Source: Roseiconus nitratireducens
Lineage (GTDB): Bacteria > Planctomycetota > Planctomycetia > Pirellulales > Pirellulaceae
NCBI RefSeq assembly: GCF_008629675.1
Contig: NZ_VWOX01000003.1
Span: 558,001-622,000, forward strand
Direction: 5' to 3'
DNA: 64,000 nucleotides
The notes beneath the pieces are model-generated. The model was not told the DNA's origin, did not search any database, and was given only the letters and a program-made list of their open reading frames with translations. The position numbers and the translations under genes were made by a program. This document shows positions 48,293 to 57,083 of this stretch, in pieces; within the stretch, counting starts at the first letter, position 1, and every line of letters begins with the position of its first letter.

Positions 48293-49825
48293 ATGTTTAG
48301 CATCCACCGATTTGTCATCGTCACCCTGGCCCTCTTGGGGTCCGCGAGCGTTTACGCTCAGGAAAAACCGAACATCCTCTTCATCATGGGAGACGACGTC
48401 GGGTACTGGAACATCAGCGCGTACAACCAAGGCTTGATGGGTTACAGCACCCCAAACATCGACCGTCTCGCCAAAGAGGGCGGCCAATTCACGTCCTACT
48501 ATGCGCAACAGAGTTGCACCGCCGGTCGCTCGGCGTTCATCACCGGGCAGATGCCATTTCGAACGGGCCTGTCCAAAGTCGGGCTGCCCGGCGCGGACTT
48601 GGGATTGCAGGAGGAAGATCCCACCATCGCCGAGCTGCTCAAGCCGCACGGTTACATGACCGGCCAGTTCGGCAAAAACCACCTTGGTGACAAGGACGAA
48701 TTCCTGCCGACCAATCACGGCTTCGACGAGTTCTACGGCAACCTGTACCACCTCAATGCAGAGGAGGAACCCGAGAACCCCGACTATCCGAAAGACCCTG
48801 AATTCAGAAAAAAGTACGGCCCCCGCGGCGTGATCCACAGCTTCGCCGACGGCAAGATCGAAGACACCGGACCGTTGACCAAGAAGCGGATGGAAACCAT
48901 CGATGAAGAAGTCCTGGGTGTCGCGAAAGACTTCCTGGATCGGGCGACCAAGGCGGACAAGCCGTTCTTCTGCTGGTTCAATACCACGCGAATGCACAAC
49001 TTCACTCACGTGAAAGAAGAGAACTCGGGAAAGACCGGGTTGGGATTCTACGCCGACGGAATGGTCGAGCACGACGCGGTGATCGGCAAGCTGCTGGACC
49101 ACGTCGATGAACTCGGCATCGCCGAGAACACCATCGTGGTTTACACGACCGACAACGGACCGATGGTTTGTCTGTTCCCCGATGCGGGCTCCACTCCGTT
49201 TCGTGGCGAGAAGAACACCAACTGGGACGGCGGCTGGCGCGTTCCCGCTCTGATCCGCTGGCCCGGCACCGTCAAACCCGGCAGCAAGTTCGACGATCTG
49301 GTCTCCGGCGAGGACTGGATGCCGACGCTGCTTGCCGCCGCCGGCGAGTCGGACATCAAGGAAAAACTTCTCGACGGGCACAAAGCCGGTGACAAGACCT
49401 ACAAGGTTCACCTGGACGGCTTCGACCAGACCGACTATCTGTCCGGCAAGAGCGAGAAGAGCAACCGCCCGGGATTCTTTTACTTCAGCGATGACGGCGA
49501 TCTGCTGGCTGTCCGGGGCAAGCGGATCAAGGCGCACTTCATGATCCAGGAAGCGACCGGCATCGACGTTTGGCGTCATCCCTTCACGACGCTCCGGGCG
49601 CCGATCTTCTTCGATCTCAAAATCGATCCAGGTGAACGGGGCGACGAAGGCATGAATTACAACGACTGGTGGTACCGCCGCGCTTACGTGTTGGTTCCGA
49701 TCCAGGAACAAGTGGCAAAAGTGATCGAAACCTTCAAGGAATTTCCGCCGCGTCAAAAGCCGGCCAGCTTTACCGTCGGTGAGGCGCTCGAAGCCCTGAG
49801 CTCGCCGATGGCTCCCGGGAAGTAA
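48293..49825 (+). CDS. Arylsulfatase, exported
   Basis: 510 residues. Signal peptide (FVIVTLALLGSASVYAQ), then KPNILFIMGDDVGYWNIS with metal ligands Asp34-Asp35, and the formylglycine motif SCTAGRSAFITGQ (Cys75, C-x-A-x-R), so it needs a formylglycine-generating enzyme. Further motifs: GYMTGQFGKNHLGD, FNTTRMHNFTH, TTDNGPMVCLFPDAG and FRGEKNTNWDGGWRVPALIRWPG. It likely removes sulfate from exogenous, perhaps algal, substrates in the periplasm. GGAG lies 8-11 nt before ATG 48293. It stands alone, with REP arrays and the RAYT gene downstream. Confidence 0.94.
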   Translation: MFSIHRFVIVTLALLGSASVYAQEKPNILFIMGDDVGYWNISAYNQGLMGYSTPNIDRLAKEGGQFTSYYAQQSCTAGRSAFITGQMPFRTGLSKVGLPGADLGLQEEDPTIAELLKPHGYMTGQFGKNHLGDKDEFLPTNHGFDEFYGNLYHLNAEEEPENPDYPKDPEFRKKYGPRGVIHSFADGKIEDTGPLTKKRMETIDEEVLGVAKDFLDRATKADKPFFCWFNTTRMHNFTHVKEENSGKTGLGFYADGMVEHDAVIGKLLDHVDELGIAENTIVVYTTDNGPMVCLFPDAGSTPFRGEKNTNWDGGWRVPALIRWPGTVKPGSKFDDLVSGEDWMPTLLAAAGESDIKEKLLDGHKAGDKTYKVHLDGFDQTDYLSGKSEKSNRPGFFYFSDDGDLLAVRGKRIKAHFMIQEATGIDVWRHPFTTLRAPIFFDLKIDPGERGDEGMNYNDWWYRRAYVLVPIQEQVAKVIETFKEFPPRQKPASFTVGEALEALSSPMAPGK

Positions 49826-49889
49826 TTCCGCGCAGCGGAGTTGGCGGGTTGGACTTTGCTCCGGCCCGCCGTGGCACTCCGTTTCACCA

Positions 49890-50037
49890 CCACCGTCTGG
49901 CGACGGTGGCTACAAGCTAATCCAGCCCTACGTGGCCACGCTCGCCAGAGCGTGGTCGATCTGAGCGCTCCACCGTCGGGCGACGGTGGCTACAACCTAA
50001 TCCAGCCCTCCGTAGCCCACGCTCGCCAGAGCGTGGG
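49890..50037. repeat. REP array upstream of RAYT
   Basis: Four units alternate in orientation: reverse CCGTC-type at 49890, forward GCTC-type at 49932 (GTAG changed to GTGG), reverse at 49969 and forward with intact GTAG at 50013. The stems are near perfect (CCACCGTC/GACGGTGG and CCACGCTC/GAGCGTGG) around loop GCCA or its complement. The array ends 33 bp before the transposase start. Confidence 0.9.
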
Positions 50038-50070
50038 AAGCGCGGGACAACCCGTTCATGGCGTTCACCG

Positions 50071-50643
50071 ATGAAACGGACGCATCTTCCGCGGCTGTGC
50101 CCTGAATCGTATCGCGGTCAGGTGTACATTCACTGGACGATGTCCATCGACGATCGACGCACCGGATGGCTTGTTCCGGCGTTCAAGGACAGATTCCGCG
50201 AACTGTTGACGCACGCCGCATTTCGGTACGCTTTCGTGTGTCCGGTTTACTGCCTGATGCCGGACCACATGCACCTGGTCTGGGCGGGAGTGAGTGCTCG
50301 AAGCGACCAATTGAAAGCATGCCGATACTTCCGCAAGCACGTCAATACGGTGCTCCGACGCCATGGCTACCGTTTCCAGCATCAAGCGCACGATCGGGTT
50401 CTCCGAGAGGACGAACGCGAAGAATCGGCATTCATCACCCTTGTCGAATACGTCGCCCGCAATCCCGAAAGGAAGGGCTTGGTGCCGCCTGATTGTTTTT
50501 CCGAGTACCGATACACCGGCTGCCTCATCCCCGGCCATCCCGAACTGGAGTTTGGTCAACCCGACTATTGGCTTCGATTTTGGCGTGCCTATTCGTTTCT
50601 GCAAAACAACGGACTGTTCGATCCGTTTGAGGAGTCGGTGTAA
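50071..50643 (+). CDS. REP-associated tyrosine transposase (RAYT, Y1/HUH family)
   Basis: 190 residues, the usual size. The HUH motif is in CLMPDHMHLVW (His66, His68), and the single catalytic tyrosine is in VEYVARNPERKGLV (Tyr127), both hallmarks of TnpA_REP/IS200-like Y1 nucleases. The N-terminal HWTMSIDDRRTGWLV and the C-terminal region FWRAYSFLQNN also fit. RAYTs are single-copy domesticated relatives of IS200/IS605 transposases that cut and join single-stranded REP hairpins next to a GTAG-type tetranucleotide. This gene is flanked on both sides by palindromes with GTAG at their foot, so those are its likely substrate. Confidence 0.9.
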   Translation: MKRTHLPRLCPESYRGQVYIHWTMSIDDRRTGWLVPAFKDRFRELLTHAAFRYAFVCPVYCLMPDHMHLVWAGVSARSDQLKACRYFRKHVNTVLRRHGYRFQHQAHDRVLREDEREESAFITLVEYVARNPERKGLVPPDCFSEYRYTGCLIPGHPELEFGQPDYWLRFWRAYSFLQNNGLFDPFEESV

Positions 50644-50650
50644 CAACCCG

Positions 50651-50932
50651 CCACCGTCTGGCGACGGTGGCGACGACTGTGCATTGGCGATCATAGCCAC
50701 TTTCGTCAGAGCGTGATCAATCGGACCGCTCCACCGTCTGGCGACGGTGGCTACAACCTAACGCTGCCCTCCGCCACTCCAGCGTCTGGCGACGTTGGCT
50801 ATAACCAAACACGGCACTCCGTCGCCACGCTCGCCAGAGCGTGGTCGATCTGAGCGCTCCACCGTCTGGCGACGGTGGCTACAACCTAATGCTGCCCTCC
50901 GCCGCTCCACCGTCTGGCGACGGTGGCTACAA
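50651..50932. repeat. REP array downstream of RAYT
   Basis: Six or seven units in 280 bp: reverse units at 50651, 50731, 50779 (partly degraded), 50869 and 50908, a forward unit at 50822-50844, and a decayed forward unit near 50695. Spacers such as TACAACCTAA-GCTGCCCTCCGCC repeat too, so parts of the array arose by local duplication. The array runs up to the leader of the ECF sigma gene that starts at 51000. Confidence 0.9.
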
Positions 50933-50999
50933 TGTGGCGTCCTACGCATTCCGCTCGCACATTGGGCTGCGCCAGAAAGTCGAGACCAAACTTCCCCCG

Positions 51000-51641
51000 A
51001 TGTCGGAAACCAACAACGTCAGCCACTGGCTTGATCGGGTCAAGCAAGGCGATTCGGTCGCTGCAAATCACATCTGGCAGCACTATTTCGACCGCTTGGT
51101 GCGGTCGGTTCGGCGGCGGCTGCAGGGTCAAAACCACGCGGTGTCGGACGAAGAAGACATCGTCCTGAGCGTTTTCGACAGTTTCTACGCTGCGGCGGAA
51201 AAAGGCCGATTCCCGGATCTATCGGATCGGGATGACCTGTGGCGACTGTTGCTGCGGATGTCCGCCAGAAAGGTGATCGACAAACACCGGCGTGATCGGC
51301 GGCAGCGCCGCGGTGGTGAGGTAAAAATCCATTCGCTCGGCGGTGACCACGAAACGATTATCGAAGCCATCGGGGACGAACCGTCGCCTGAGATGGTGCT
51401 GATGATGCAGGAATCGGTCGAAAATATTTTTTCTCATTTGGGTGTCGGGCAGCTACAGGATTTGGCGGTTGCCAAGTTGGAGGGGCACACCAACGCGGAA
51501 CTTGCCCTGCGTTTTAGTTGCTCGGAGCGGACGATCGAGCGTCGTCTGCACCTGATTCGAGAAAAATGTCAGCAAGAATTATTCGCAGATAATGAATGTT
51601 CGCCAGAAAAGACTTCCGATCGCGGCTCTGGAACGGATTGA
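51000..51641 (+). CDS. RNA polymerase ECF-type sigma factor (kinase-linked)
   Basis: 213 residues from ATG 51000; the upstream open frame to 50841 is translated REP sequence. Region 2: VKQGDSVAANHIWQHYFDRLVRSVRRRL, EEDIVLSVFDSFYAAAEKGRF and LWRLLLRMSARKVIDKHRRD. Region 4: LQDLAVAKLEGHTNAELALRFSCSERTIERRLHLIREKC. This is the type of planctomycete sigma factor encoded next to a Ser/Thr kinase. It overlaps the kinase start by 50 bp, so the two are co-translated and probably work together. The leader sits in REP hairpins. Confidence 0.92.
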   Translation: MSETNNVSHWLDRVKQGDSVAANHIWQHYFDRLVRSVRRRLQGQNHAVSDEEDIVLSVFDSFYAAAEKGRFPDLSDRDDLWRLLLRMSARKVIDKHRRDRRQRRGGEVKIHSLGGDHETIIEAIGDEPSPEMVLMMQESVENIFSHLGVGQLQDLAVAKLEGHTNAELALRFSCSERTIERRLHLIREKCQQELFADNECSPEKTSDRGSGTD

Positions 51642-53397
51642 TGATCGGTGCGCCGAATTCGAACGACAATGGCAGACCGGCACGCCGCCGAGCATCGAAT
51701 CCGTCGTGTCGGCGGAAAAGCTCTCCGGGGACACCGCCGAGGTTGAACGCGAAGTCCTGCTGGCCGAACTCGTGGTGCTGGAGATCGACTATCGACGACG
51801 GCGCGGCGAGCTCCCAACGAAACAGGAATACCTCGATCGATTCCCCGGCCATGCCGAGGCGCTCAACGATGCGCTCAACGAAGGCGAGAAGCCGGCAGGA
51901 GCGTTTGTGCCGCCGACCGTCGGTCGATTGTCCGAATTGTTTCCGTCTCTGGAGATCATCGGACTATTGGGTGCCGGCGGGATGGGGGCTGTCTACAAGG
52001 CGCGGCAGAAAGGCCTGGACCGCTTTGTCGCCCTGAAGGTTCTGCCGGAAGAATTCGATCACGATGTGAAGTTTGCCCTGAGGTTCACTCGCGAAGCTCG
52101 CACGTTGGCGAAGCTCAGTCACCCCAACATCGTTTCGGTTTTCGAATTTGGGAAGGTCCAGGACACGTTTTACTTCCTGATGGAGTTCGTCGACGGCCCC
52201 ACGCTTCGCGACGTTGTCCACGGCGGGGAACTGTCACCCGAACAAGCCCTTGCAATCGTTCCGCATCTCTGCGACGCGTTGCAATTCGCCCACGACAAGG
52301 GCGTCATCCACCGCGACATCAAGCCGGAGAACATTCTGATCTCCAAAGACGGCACCGTGAAGATTGCCGACTTCGGCCTGGCGCGGATTCTTGGGAACGA
52401 ATTGCAGCAAACCGCGCTCACCGGAACGCACCAGGTCATGGGGACGCCTCGCTACATGGCGCCCGAACAGTTCGAGGGAACTCGCAGCGTTGACCATCGC
52501 GCCGACATCTACTCCCTGGGCGTCGTGTTCTATGAAATGTTGACCGGCGAGCTTCCGATCGGACGATTCGCCGCACCGTCACGAAAGGTCGCAATCGATG
52601 TGCGCCTTGACGAGGTGGTCCTCCGCACGCTCGAGAAAGAACCCGAGCGTCGCTACCAGCAGGCAAGCCAAGTCAAATCGGACGTGCAGTCCATCGCATC
52701 GACGGAGCCCCCGGCGCTCGCCCCCACCCTGGCTCTCGGCGAGGTCGACCGGAATGCCGCCGACACCGCGGCGGAGTCATCGTCGCCATCCTCCGACGCC
52801 AGTCTGCAGCACCAGGAGTTGGCCGCAAGGTTGTTGCTGACGCGGCGCGAATTGATGGAACGCGTCCGGAGGTCCCTGCGGCCATTGCTGCGGGGACAAC
52901 TGGTTCAGATCCTCATTGGTTGCCTGATCGTCATCCTGGGGGCTCAATGTTGGGCCCGAAACACCCAAGTCCCGCACCGGCTGGTCTGCGGAATCATCCT
53001 GCACGTGTACGGCATCCTGGTGATCGCGGCTGGCGCAGCCGTTTGCACGCGGATCAATCGAATCGATTACACCGCACCGGTCGATCAGATCCGCAGCCGG
53101 CTGGACGCCGTTCGTAACGTCTACCTTCAAGTTGGCGCGGCGATCGGATTCCCGTGGTGGCTGATGTGGATCCCGGTTGCCGTGGCGATCGGCTTTGACG
53201 TCGTCCTGCTGCCGAATTCCCTGATTCCTTCGGTCGTTGTCGGGGTGATCGGAATGACGGCGTCGTACTGGCTGTACCGTCGCGTCCAGCAACCCGGAAC
53301 ACCGTCGGCGGAAAGCTGGCGAAAGCGGTTTGCCGGAGAGAGCCTCGCAAACGCGTACCAGATCCTGGCGGAGATCGAGCGAGCTCAAATTCGGTGA
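51592..53397 (+). CDS. Membrane Ser/Thr protein kinase
   Basis: 601 residues. A ~115-residue helical N-terminus (TPPSIESVVSAEKL; LPTKQEYLDRFPGHAEAL), typical of planctomycete sigma-linked kinases, precedes a full kinase domain: GAGGMG at 127-132, Lys149, HRDIKPEN with Asp242, DFG 260-262, MAPEQ. After a Ser/Ala-rich linker the C-terminus has about four transmembrane segments (from ~445), instead of a large extracytoplasmic sensor. The gene starts inside the sigma gene and its TGA overlaps the GTG of the acyltransferase gene (GTGA), so three genes are coupled. It likely regulates the sigma factor or the acyltransferase by phosphorylation; this is inference. Confidence 0.92.
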   Translation: MNVRQKRLPIAALERIDDRCAEFERQWQTGTPPSIESVVSAEKLSGDTAEVEREVLLAELVVLEIDYRRRRGELPTKQEYLDRFPGHAEALNDALNEGEKPAGAFVPPTVGRLSELFPSLEIIGLLGAGGMGAVYKARQKGLDRFVALKVLPEEFDHDVKFALRFTREARTLAKLSHPNIVSVFEFGKVQDTFYFLMEFVDGPTLRDVVHGGELSPEQALAIVPHLCDALQFAHDKGVIHRDIKPENILISKDGTVKIADFGLARILGNELQQTALTGTHQVMGTPRYMAPEQFEGTRSVDHRADIYSLGVVFYEMLTGELPIGRFAAPSRKVAIDVRLDEVVLRTLEKEPERRYQQASQVKSDVQSIASTEPPALAPTLALGEVDRNAADTAAESSSPSSDASLQHQELAARLLLTRRELMERVRRSLRPLLRGQLVQILIGCLIVILGAQCWARNTQVPHRLVCGIILHVYGILVIAAGAAVCTRINRIDYTAPVDQIRSRLDAVRNVYLQVGAAIGFPWWLMWIPVAVAIGFDVVLLPNSLIPSVVVGVIGMTASYWLYRRVQQPGTPSAESWRKRFAGESLANAYQILAEIERAQIR

Positions 53398-55151
53398 GGG
53401 ATAAGCCGCCCGGCTCTTTGGACACAAGTGGGAGTTCAACCATTAGCACTTCAATCGAAACGCTCATCGACGCGGAACCGTTGGGCGACGCACGAGAGCC
53501 TGCCCTCGCGGGCAACGGCGACGCGACCTTGCCGGCCATCGACCGGCGACATGACCTGGACGCTTTGCGTGCGATCGCGATGTTGCTGGGGATCGTGCTT
53601 CACGCCGCATTATCCTTTGCACCGATACCGTGGACCGTGAAGGACAACCAACAGAGTGGCTTTTACTACGTGCTCTTCGCGAGCATCCACGGGTTTCGCA
53701 TGCCGCTGTTCTTCATGCTGAGCGGTTTTTTTACGGCGATGTTGTGGCGAAAACGCGGGCTCGGCGGCCTCGTCAAGCAGCGACTCAAGAGGATCGCCCT
53801 GCCGCTGTTTCTTGGTTGCTTGACCATCGTACCGGCGATGTGGGCGGTGATTTTTTTTTTCAGCCGACCTTCTCCCGCGCAATCAGCGAACCCGAACGTC
53901 TGGGCGGCGGTCGTTGACGGCCAAACGGATCAAGTTCGCGCCGCGATCGAATCGTCGGAAATTGGCGTCAACGCCGTCAACCAGGACGGGGCGTCGCTGT
54001 TGACGGTGGCGGTCTTTCTGGGGCAGACAGACATGGTCGAAATGCTGTTGGACATGGGAGCCGATGTTCATCAGCGAAACCGAGATGGGGGAACTGCCTT
54101 GCACAGCGCCGCGTTTGTCGGACGCGGCGAAGAGGCCGCCATGCTGTTGCGTGCCGGAGCGGTGACCGATGCGGTGGATGCCAACGGCCAAACCGCCAGG
54201 GATCTGTTGAACATCGATTTTGGTACCACAAACGCCATCGCGACATCGTTTGGGCTTTCGCTTGACGAACGGGCTGTGAAAGTCGGACGAGCCGACATCG
54301 CGAAGCAAATGGGCGTGACGGCCCCATCAGCACAGGATCACAACGCTTCAAAGAATCCAACCTGGGAAGCGATCAAGCCGCTGTTGTTCCAGTTCCCCGT
54401 CTTCATGCATCTGTGGTTTCTGTGTTGGCTGATCGCGGCGTTTGCGATCTACGCGGTCTTTGCCAAATGGCTGAGGATCGACAAGCTACCGAAGTGGCTC
54501 GTCTGCTCGCCGGCCAACCTGCTGTGGCTGATTCCACTGACGATGCTACCCCAATCGTTGATGACCCCAAGCACCTTCGGCCCGGATTCGTCCATCGGAC
54601 TGCTGCCCATCCCGAACGTGCTTGCGTACTACGCCGTGTTCTTTTTCTTCGGCGTGTTGTACTGGGACATGGACGACACCCATGGCCGACTCGGACGCGG
54701 GTGGATGATCCATTTGTCAATCGCGATCATCGTCGTCTTCCCGATCGGTTTGGACCTGGTGTCCGGGGCGTTGGGAGTCGTGCCGAAGCTGCGTGACCCC
54801 ACGCTGAACCGCCTGGCGGCAGGCTTCCTCCAAGCCCTGTACGCATGGCTGATGACCTTCGGATTGATCGGCGCGTGTCGCCGATTGATGCCTGAGGAGA
54901 ACCGCACCCTGCGCTATATCTCCGACTCGTCGTATTGGCTGTATTTGGCTCACCTCCCGCTGGTCCTGCTGGCTCAATGGTTCGTGCGTGATTCCACGGC
55001 CCCGGCCTTTGTGAAGTTCGTGGGAATCACGGTGGTGGTTTCTGCGCTCCTCCTGCTGACTTACGAATATGGCGTTCGCTACACCATCATCGGCCGCATC
55101 CTCAATGGTTCTCGACAGAGGAGTCCGTCACGAATCGCAACGAACGCTTGA
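53394..55151 (+). CDS. Membrane acyltransferase (acyltransferase 3/OpgC-like) with inserted ankyrin repeats
   Basis: 585 residues from GTG 53394, which shares four bases with the kinase stop. The N-terminal membrane part begins RHDLDALRAIAMLLGIVLHAALSF, with the Arg-His pattern of acyltransferase 3 proteins, and FMLSGFFTAMLWRKRG. At about 160-280 an ankyrin region is inserted (VWAAVVDGQTDQVRAAI; LLTVAVFLGQTDMVEMLLDMGADV; GGTALHSAAFVGRGEEAAMLLRAGA). Some seven more membrane segments follow, ending DSSYWLYLAHLPLVLLAQ. Relatives add acyl or succinyl groups to sugars or glucans across the membrane. The ankyrin insert probably binds a protein partner. Confidence 0.88.
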   Translation: MRDKPPGSLDTSGSSTISTSIETLIDAEPLGDAREPALAGNGDATLPAIDRRHDLDALRAIAMLLGIVLHAALSFAPIPWTVKDNQQSGFYYVLFASIHGFRMPLFFMLSGFFTAMLWRKRGLGGLVKQRLKRIALPLFLGCLTIVPAMWAVIFFFSRPSPAQSANPNVWAAVVDGQTDQVRAAIESSEIGVNAVNQDGASLLTVAVFLGQTDMVEMLLDMGADVHQRNRDGGTALHSAAFVGRGEEAAMLLRAGAVTDAVDANGQTARDLLNIDFGTTNAIATSFGLSLDERAVKVGRADIAKQMGVTAPSAQDHNASKNPTWEAIKPLLFQFPVFMHLWFLCWLIAAFAIYAVFAKWLRIDKLPKWLVCSPANLLWLIPLTMLPQSLMTPSTFGPDSSIGLLPIPNVLAYYAVFFFFGVLYWDMDDTHGRLGRGWMIHLSIAIIVVFPIGLDLVSGALGVVPKLRDPTLNRLAAGFLQALYAWLMTFGLIGACRRLMPEENRTLRYISDSSYWLYLAHLPLVLLAQWFVRDSTAPAFVKFVGITVVVSALLLLTYEYGVRYTIIGRILNGSRQRSPSRIATNA

Positions 55152-55264
55152 AATGAGACACGCGAGTTGTCGATGGTTACCTCCCGCATGTTGTGGTCCG
55201 TTCGCAGGTCCGAAACGGCACGTCCGACCAACGGTCACGGTAGGCTCGAGGCAGATCGCTGATC

Positions 55265-56695
55265 TCAATCCCTTGCCGGCGACGACAGTGCGTAGCCGTT
55301 CTTGCGGGCCCAGGGACGTTTGGCGGGCTGTCTAGTCTCGGCCGACATTTCGGTGGCCCGCCCCCGATCGCCTTGTTGCTTCATCCAAGCCTCCAGGGCG
55401 ACGGTCAATCGCTGTTGCGTGTCCGCCGTCCGAGTCTGATCCGCCAGGTTGTTCAAGCACCACGGATCCTCCGACACCTGAAACAACTCCGTGGCCGGTC
55501 GCTGTTGGTATCCAGAAACTCGCTGCCTGGCAAAAGGCGTCTCCGTCCGTTTCCACGATGCGAAAACGTCGCTGCGGAATGTCACCATGTTTTCAAACCG
55601 ATTCTCTGGATGAAGGTTGCGAATCAGCAACCAATCCCCATCGGTCACGCTGCGAATACCGTACGCTTCGCTGCCATGGTAGATACCACGCGTCGTGTTG
55701 ACGCTGAACACATACTCGTGGAGCGAGTCCGCCTCTCCGCGGAGGACCGGAGCGAACGATGTTCCGTCCAGGTCAAGCGAACTGGGGTCGCCGCCAGCGA
55801 GCTGCACGAAGGTCGGGACCACATCGACGTAACTGATCAATGCATCGGAGACGCGCCCCGGGGCAATGGTGCCGGGCCAGCGGGCGATCGCGGCGGCATG
55901 AATTCCCATTTCGTAACAGGTCCATTTGCCATAGGGCAGTTGAGAACCCTGTTCACTGAGCCAGAGAGTCAACGTGTTGTCCGCTTGGCCCAGATCATTG
56001 AGTATCTTCACCACCTCGCCGACCTGCCGGTCCATGTACGTGATTTCGGCGTAGTACTTTGAAAGTGCCTGACGTGATTCTGGCGTGTCGACCAGGTACG
56101 GCGGGACGGTCAGCTGATCGGGAGGATAGGCCGAGGCGTCCCCGCGGTTCCAGGGTGCATGCGGCTGATTGGATGCCACGACCAGGCACCACGGATGATC
56201 GCCCCGATCACCGAGGAACTGCCGGGCAAGATCCAACGGCAAGTCCGCCCCGTCGGGCGACCGGCCGCCATCGTGATGCTGGCCGCCCAGCATTTCAAAT
56301 GGAAACGCCGACGCGGGTGCTTCGTGACGCTTCCCCACGATCGCGGTCTGATATCCAAGCGATCGCAAGTAGTGCGGCAACGATCGGACGTGGTCATACA
56401 CCCGACTGTGATTGGGGTGCGCCCCATTTCGAACCGGGTACAACCCCGTGTACAGGCTTTGACGCAGCGGGCTGCAGGTAGGTGCAGAGTTGTAGCACCG
56501 CGTGAATCGACAGCCGTCGGCGGCCAACGCATCCAGGTGGGGCGTCTTCACGTCCGGATGACCGAAGCAACCCAGATCGGTGTACGTCATGTCGTCGGCC
56601 ACGAACAGCAGCAGGTTCGGCGGTGCTGCACCGCCGGTGACACTCAGGACCAGGGCCGCGAACAAGCCACAACTGGCTGCAATTGTTTTCTTCAT
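55265..56695 (-). CDS. Exported sulfatase
   Basis: 476 residues from ATG 56695; the open frame to 56992 is not protein-like. Signal peptide (IAASCGLFAALVLSVTGGAA), PPNLLLFVADDMTYTDLGCFG with Asp34-Asp35, and formylglycine motif APTCSPLRQSLYTG (Cys74, C-x-P-x-R). The later active-site strand reads WLSEQGSQLPYGKWTCYEMGI where many sulfatases have DNG, the pattern of N-sulfatase-like members. It would desulfate glycans outside the cytoplasm. It converges on the acyltransferase gene and is divergent from the cadherin/dockerin surface protein. Confidence 0.92.
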   Translation of the reverse strand: MKKTIAASCGLFAALVLSVTGGAAPPNLLLFVADDMTYTDLGCFGHPDVKTPHLDALAADGCRFTRCYNSAPTCSPLRQSLYTGLYPVRNGAHPNHSRVYDHVRSLPHYLRSLGYQTAIVGKRHEAPASAFPFEMLGGQHHDGGRSPDGADLPLDLARQFLGDRGDHPWCLVVASNQPHAPWNRGDASAYPPDQLTVPPYLVDTPESRQALSKYYAEITYMDRQVGEVVKILNDLGQADNTLTLWLSEQGSQLPYGKWTCYEMGIHAAAIARWPGTIAPGRVSDALISYVDVVPTFVQLAGGDPSSLDLDGTSFAPVLRGEADSLHEYVFSVNTTRGIYHGSEAYGIRSVTDGDWLLIRNLHPENRFENMVTFRSDVFASWKRTETPFARQRVSGYQQRPATELFQVSEDPWCLNNLADQTRTADTQQRLTVALEAWMKQQGDRGRATEMSAETRQPAKRPWARKNGYALSSPARD

Positions 56696-57083
56696 GGAAT
56701 CACGACCGCCGGTCGGGTTGGCGGACAGGAGGATCGAAACCGGGCAATTCACCCTCCGGCAAGGAGGCCATGCCGCGAACGTACCGGAGCGTGCCCCACT
56801 CGGCGACCCACGATGCGACCCGATCAGCGACCCAAATTTCTGCTTCGGAGTCGTTTTTACAAGGGAAACGGGGTCCATGGCACTTCTGTTTCCTGGGCAC
56901 GCTACTCCGTTTTCTGGGCACGCCGACCCCCGTTTTTGGGCGAGAGGGTCCGTTTCCTGGGCACGCCCCGAGAGCCCAAAGCGTGTGTACACTAGTAAAA
57001 CTTATTCGGCCGCGACTCCTCCCTTCGCGCGCCTGGGCACTTCTCTGAATTCTATTTGGCGAACGATCGCCTGAGGTCCGAGA
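56696..57083. other. Divergent intergenic region with degenerate TTTCCTGGGCACGC repeats
   Basis: 388 bp between the sulfatase and the large surface protein. Inside, GTTT(T/C)CTGGGCACGC occurs three times (about 56888, 56909 and 56952), with a fourth decayed copy (CGTTTTTGGGCGAG) near 56931. No gene is seen. It may hold operator sites for one or both genes or be a decayed repeat. Confidence 0.6.

Noticed and set aside
49890-50932. CRISPR array
   Set aside because: Repeats are palindromes of ~24 bp in alternating orientation with repeated spacers and no cas genes; they fit REP elements next to a RAYT.
50841-51000. N-terminal extension of the ECF sigma gene
   Set aside because: The extra 53 residues are translated REP palindromes (PPSGDGGYN repeated), so the start at 51000 is preferred.
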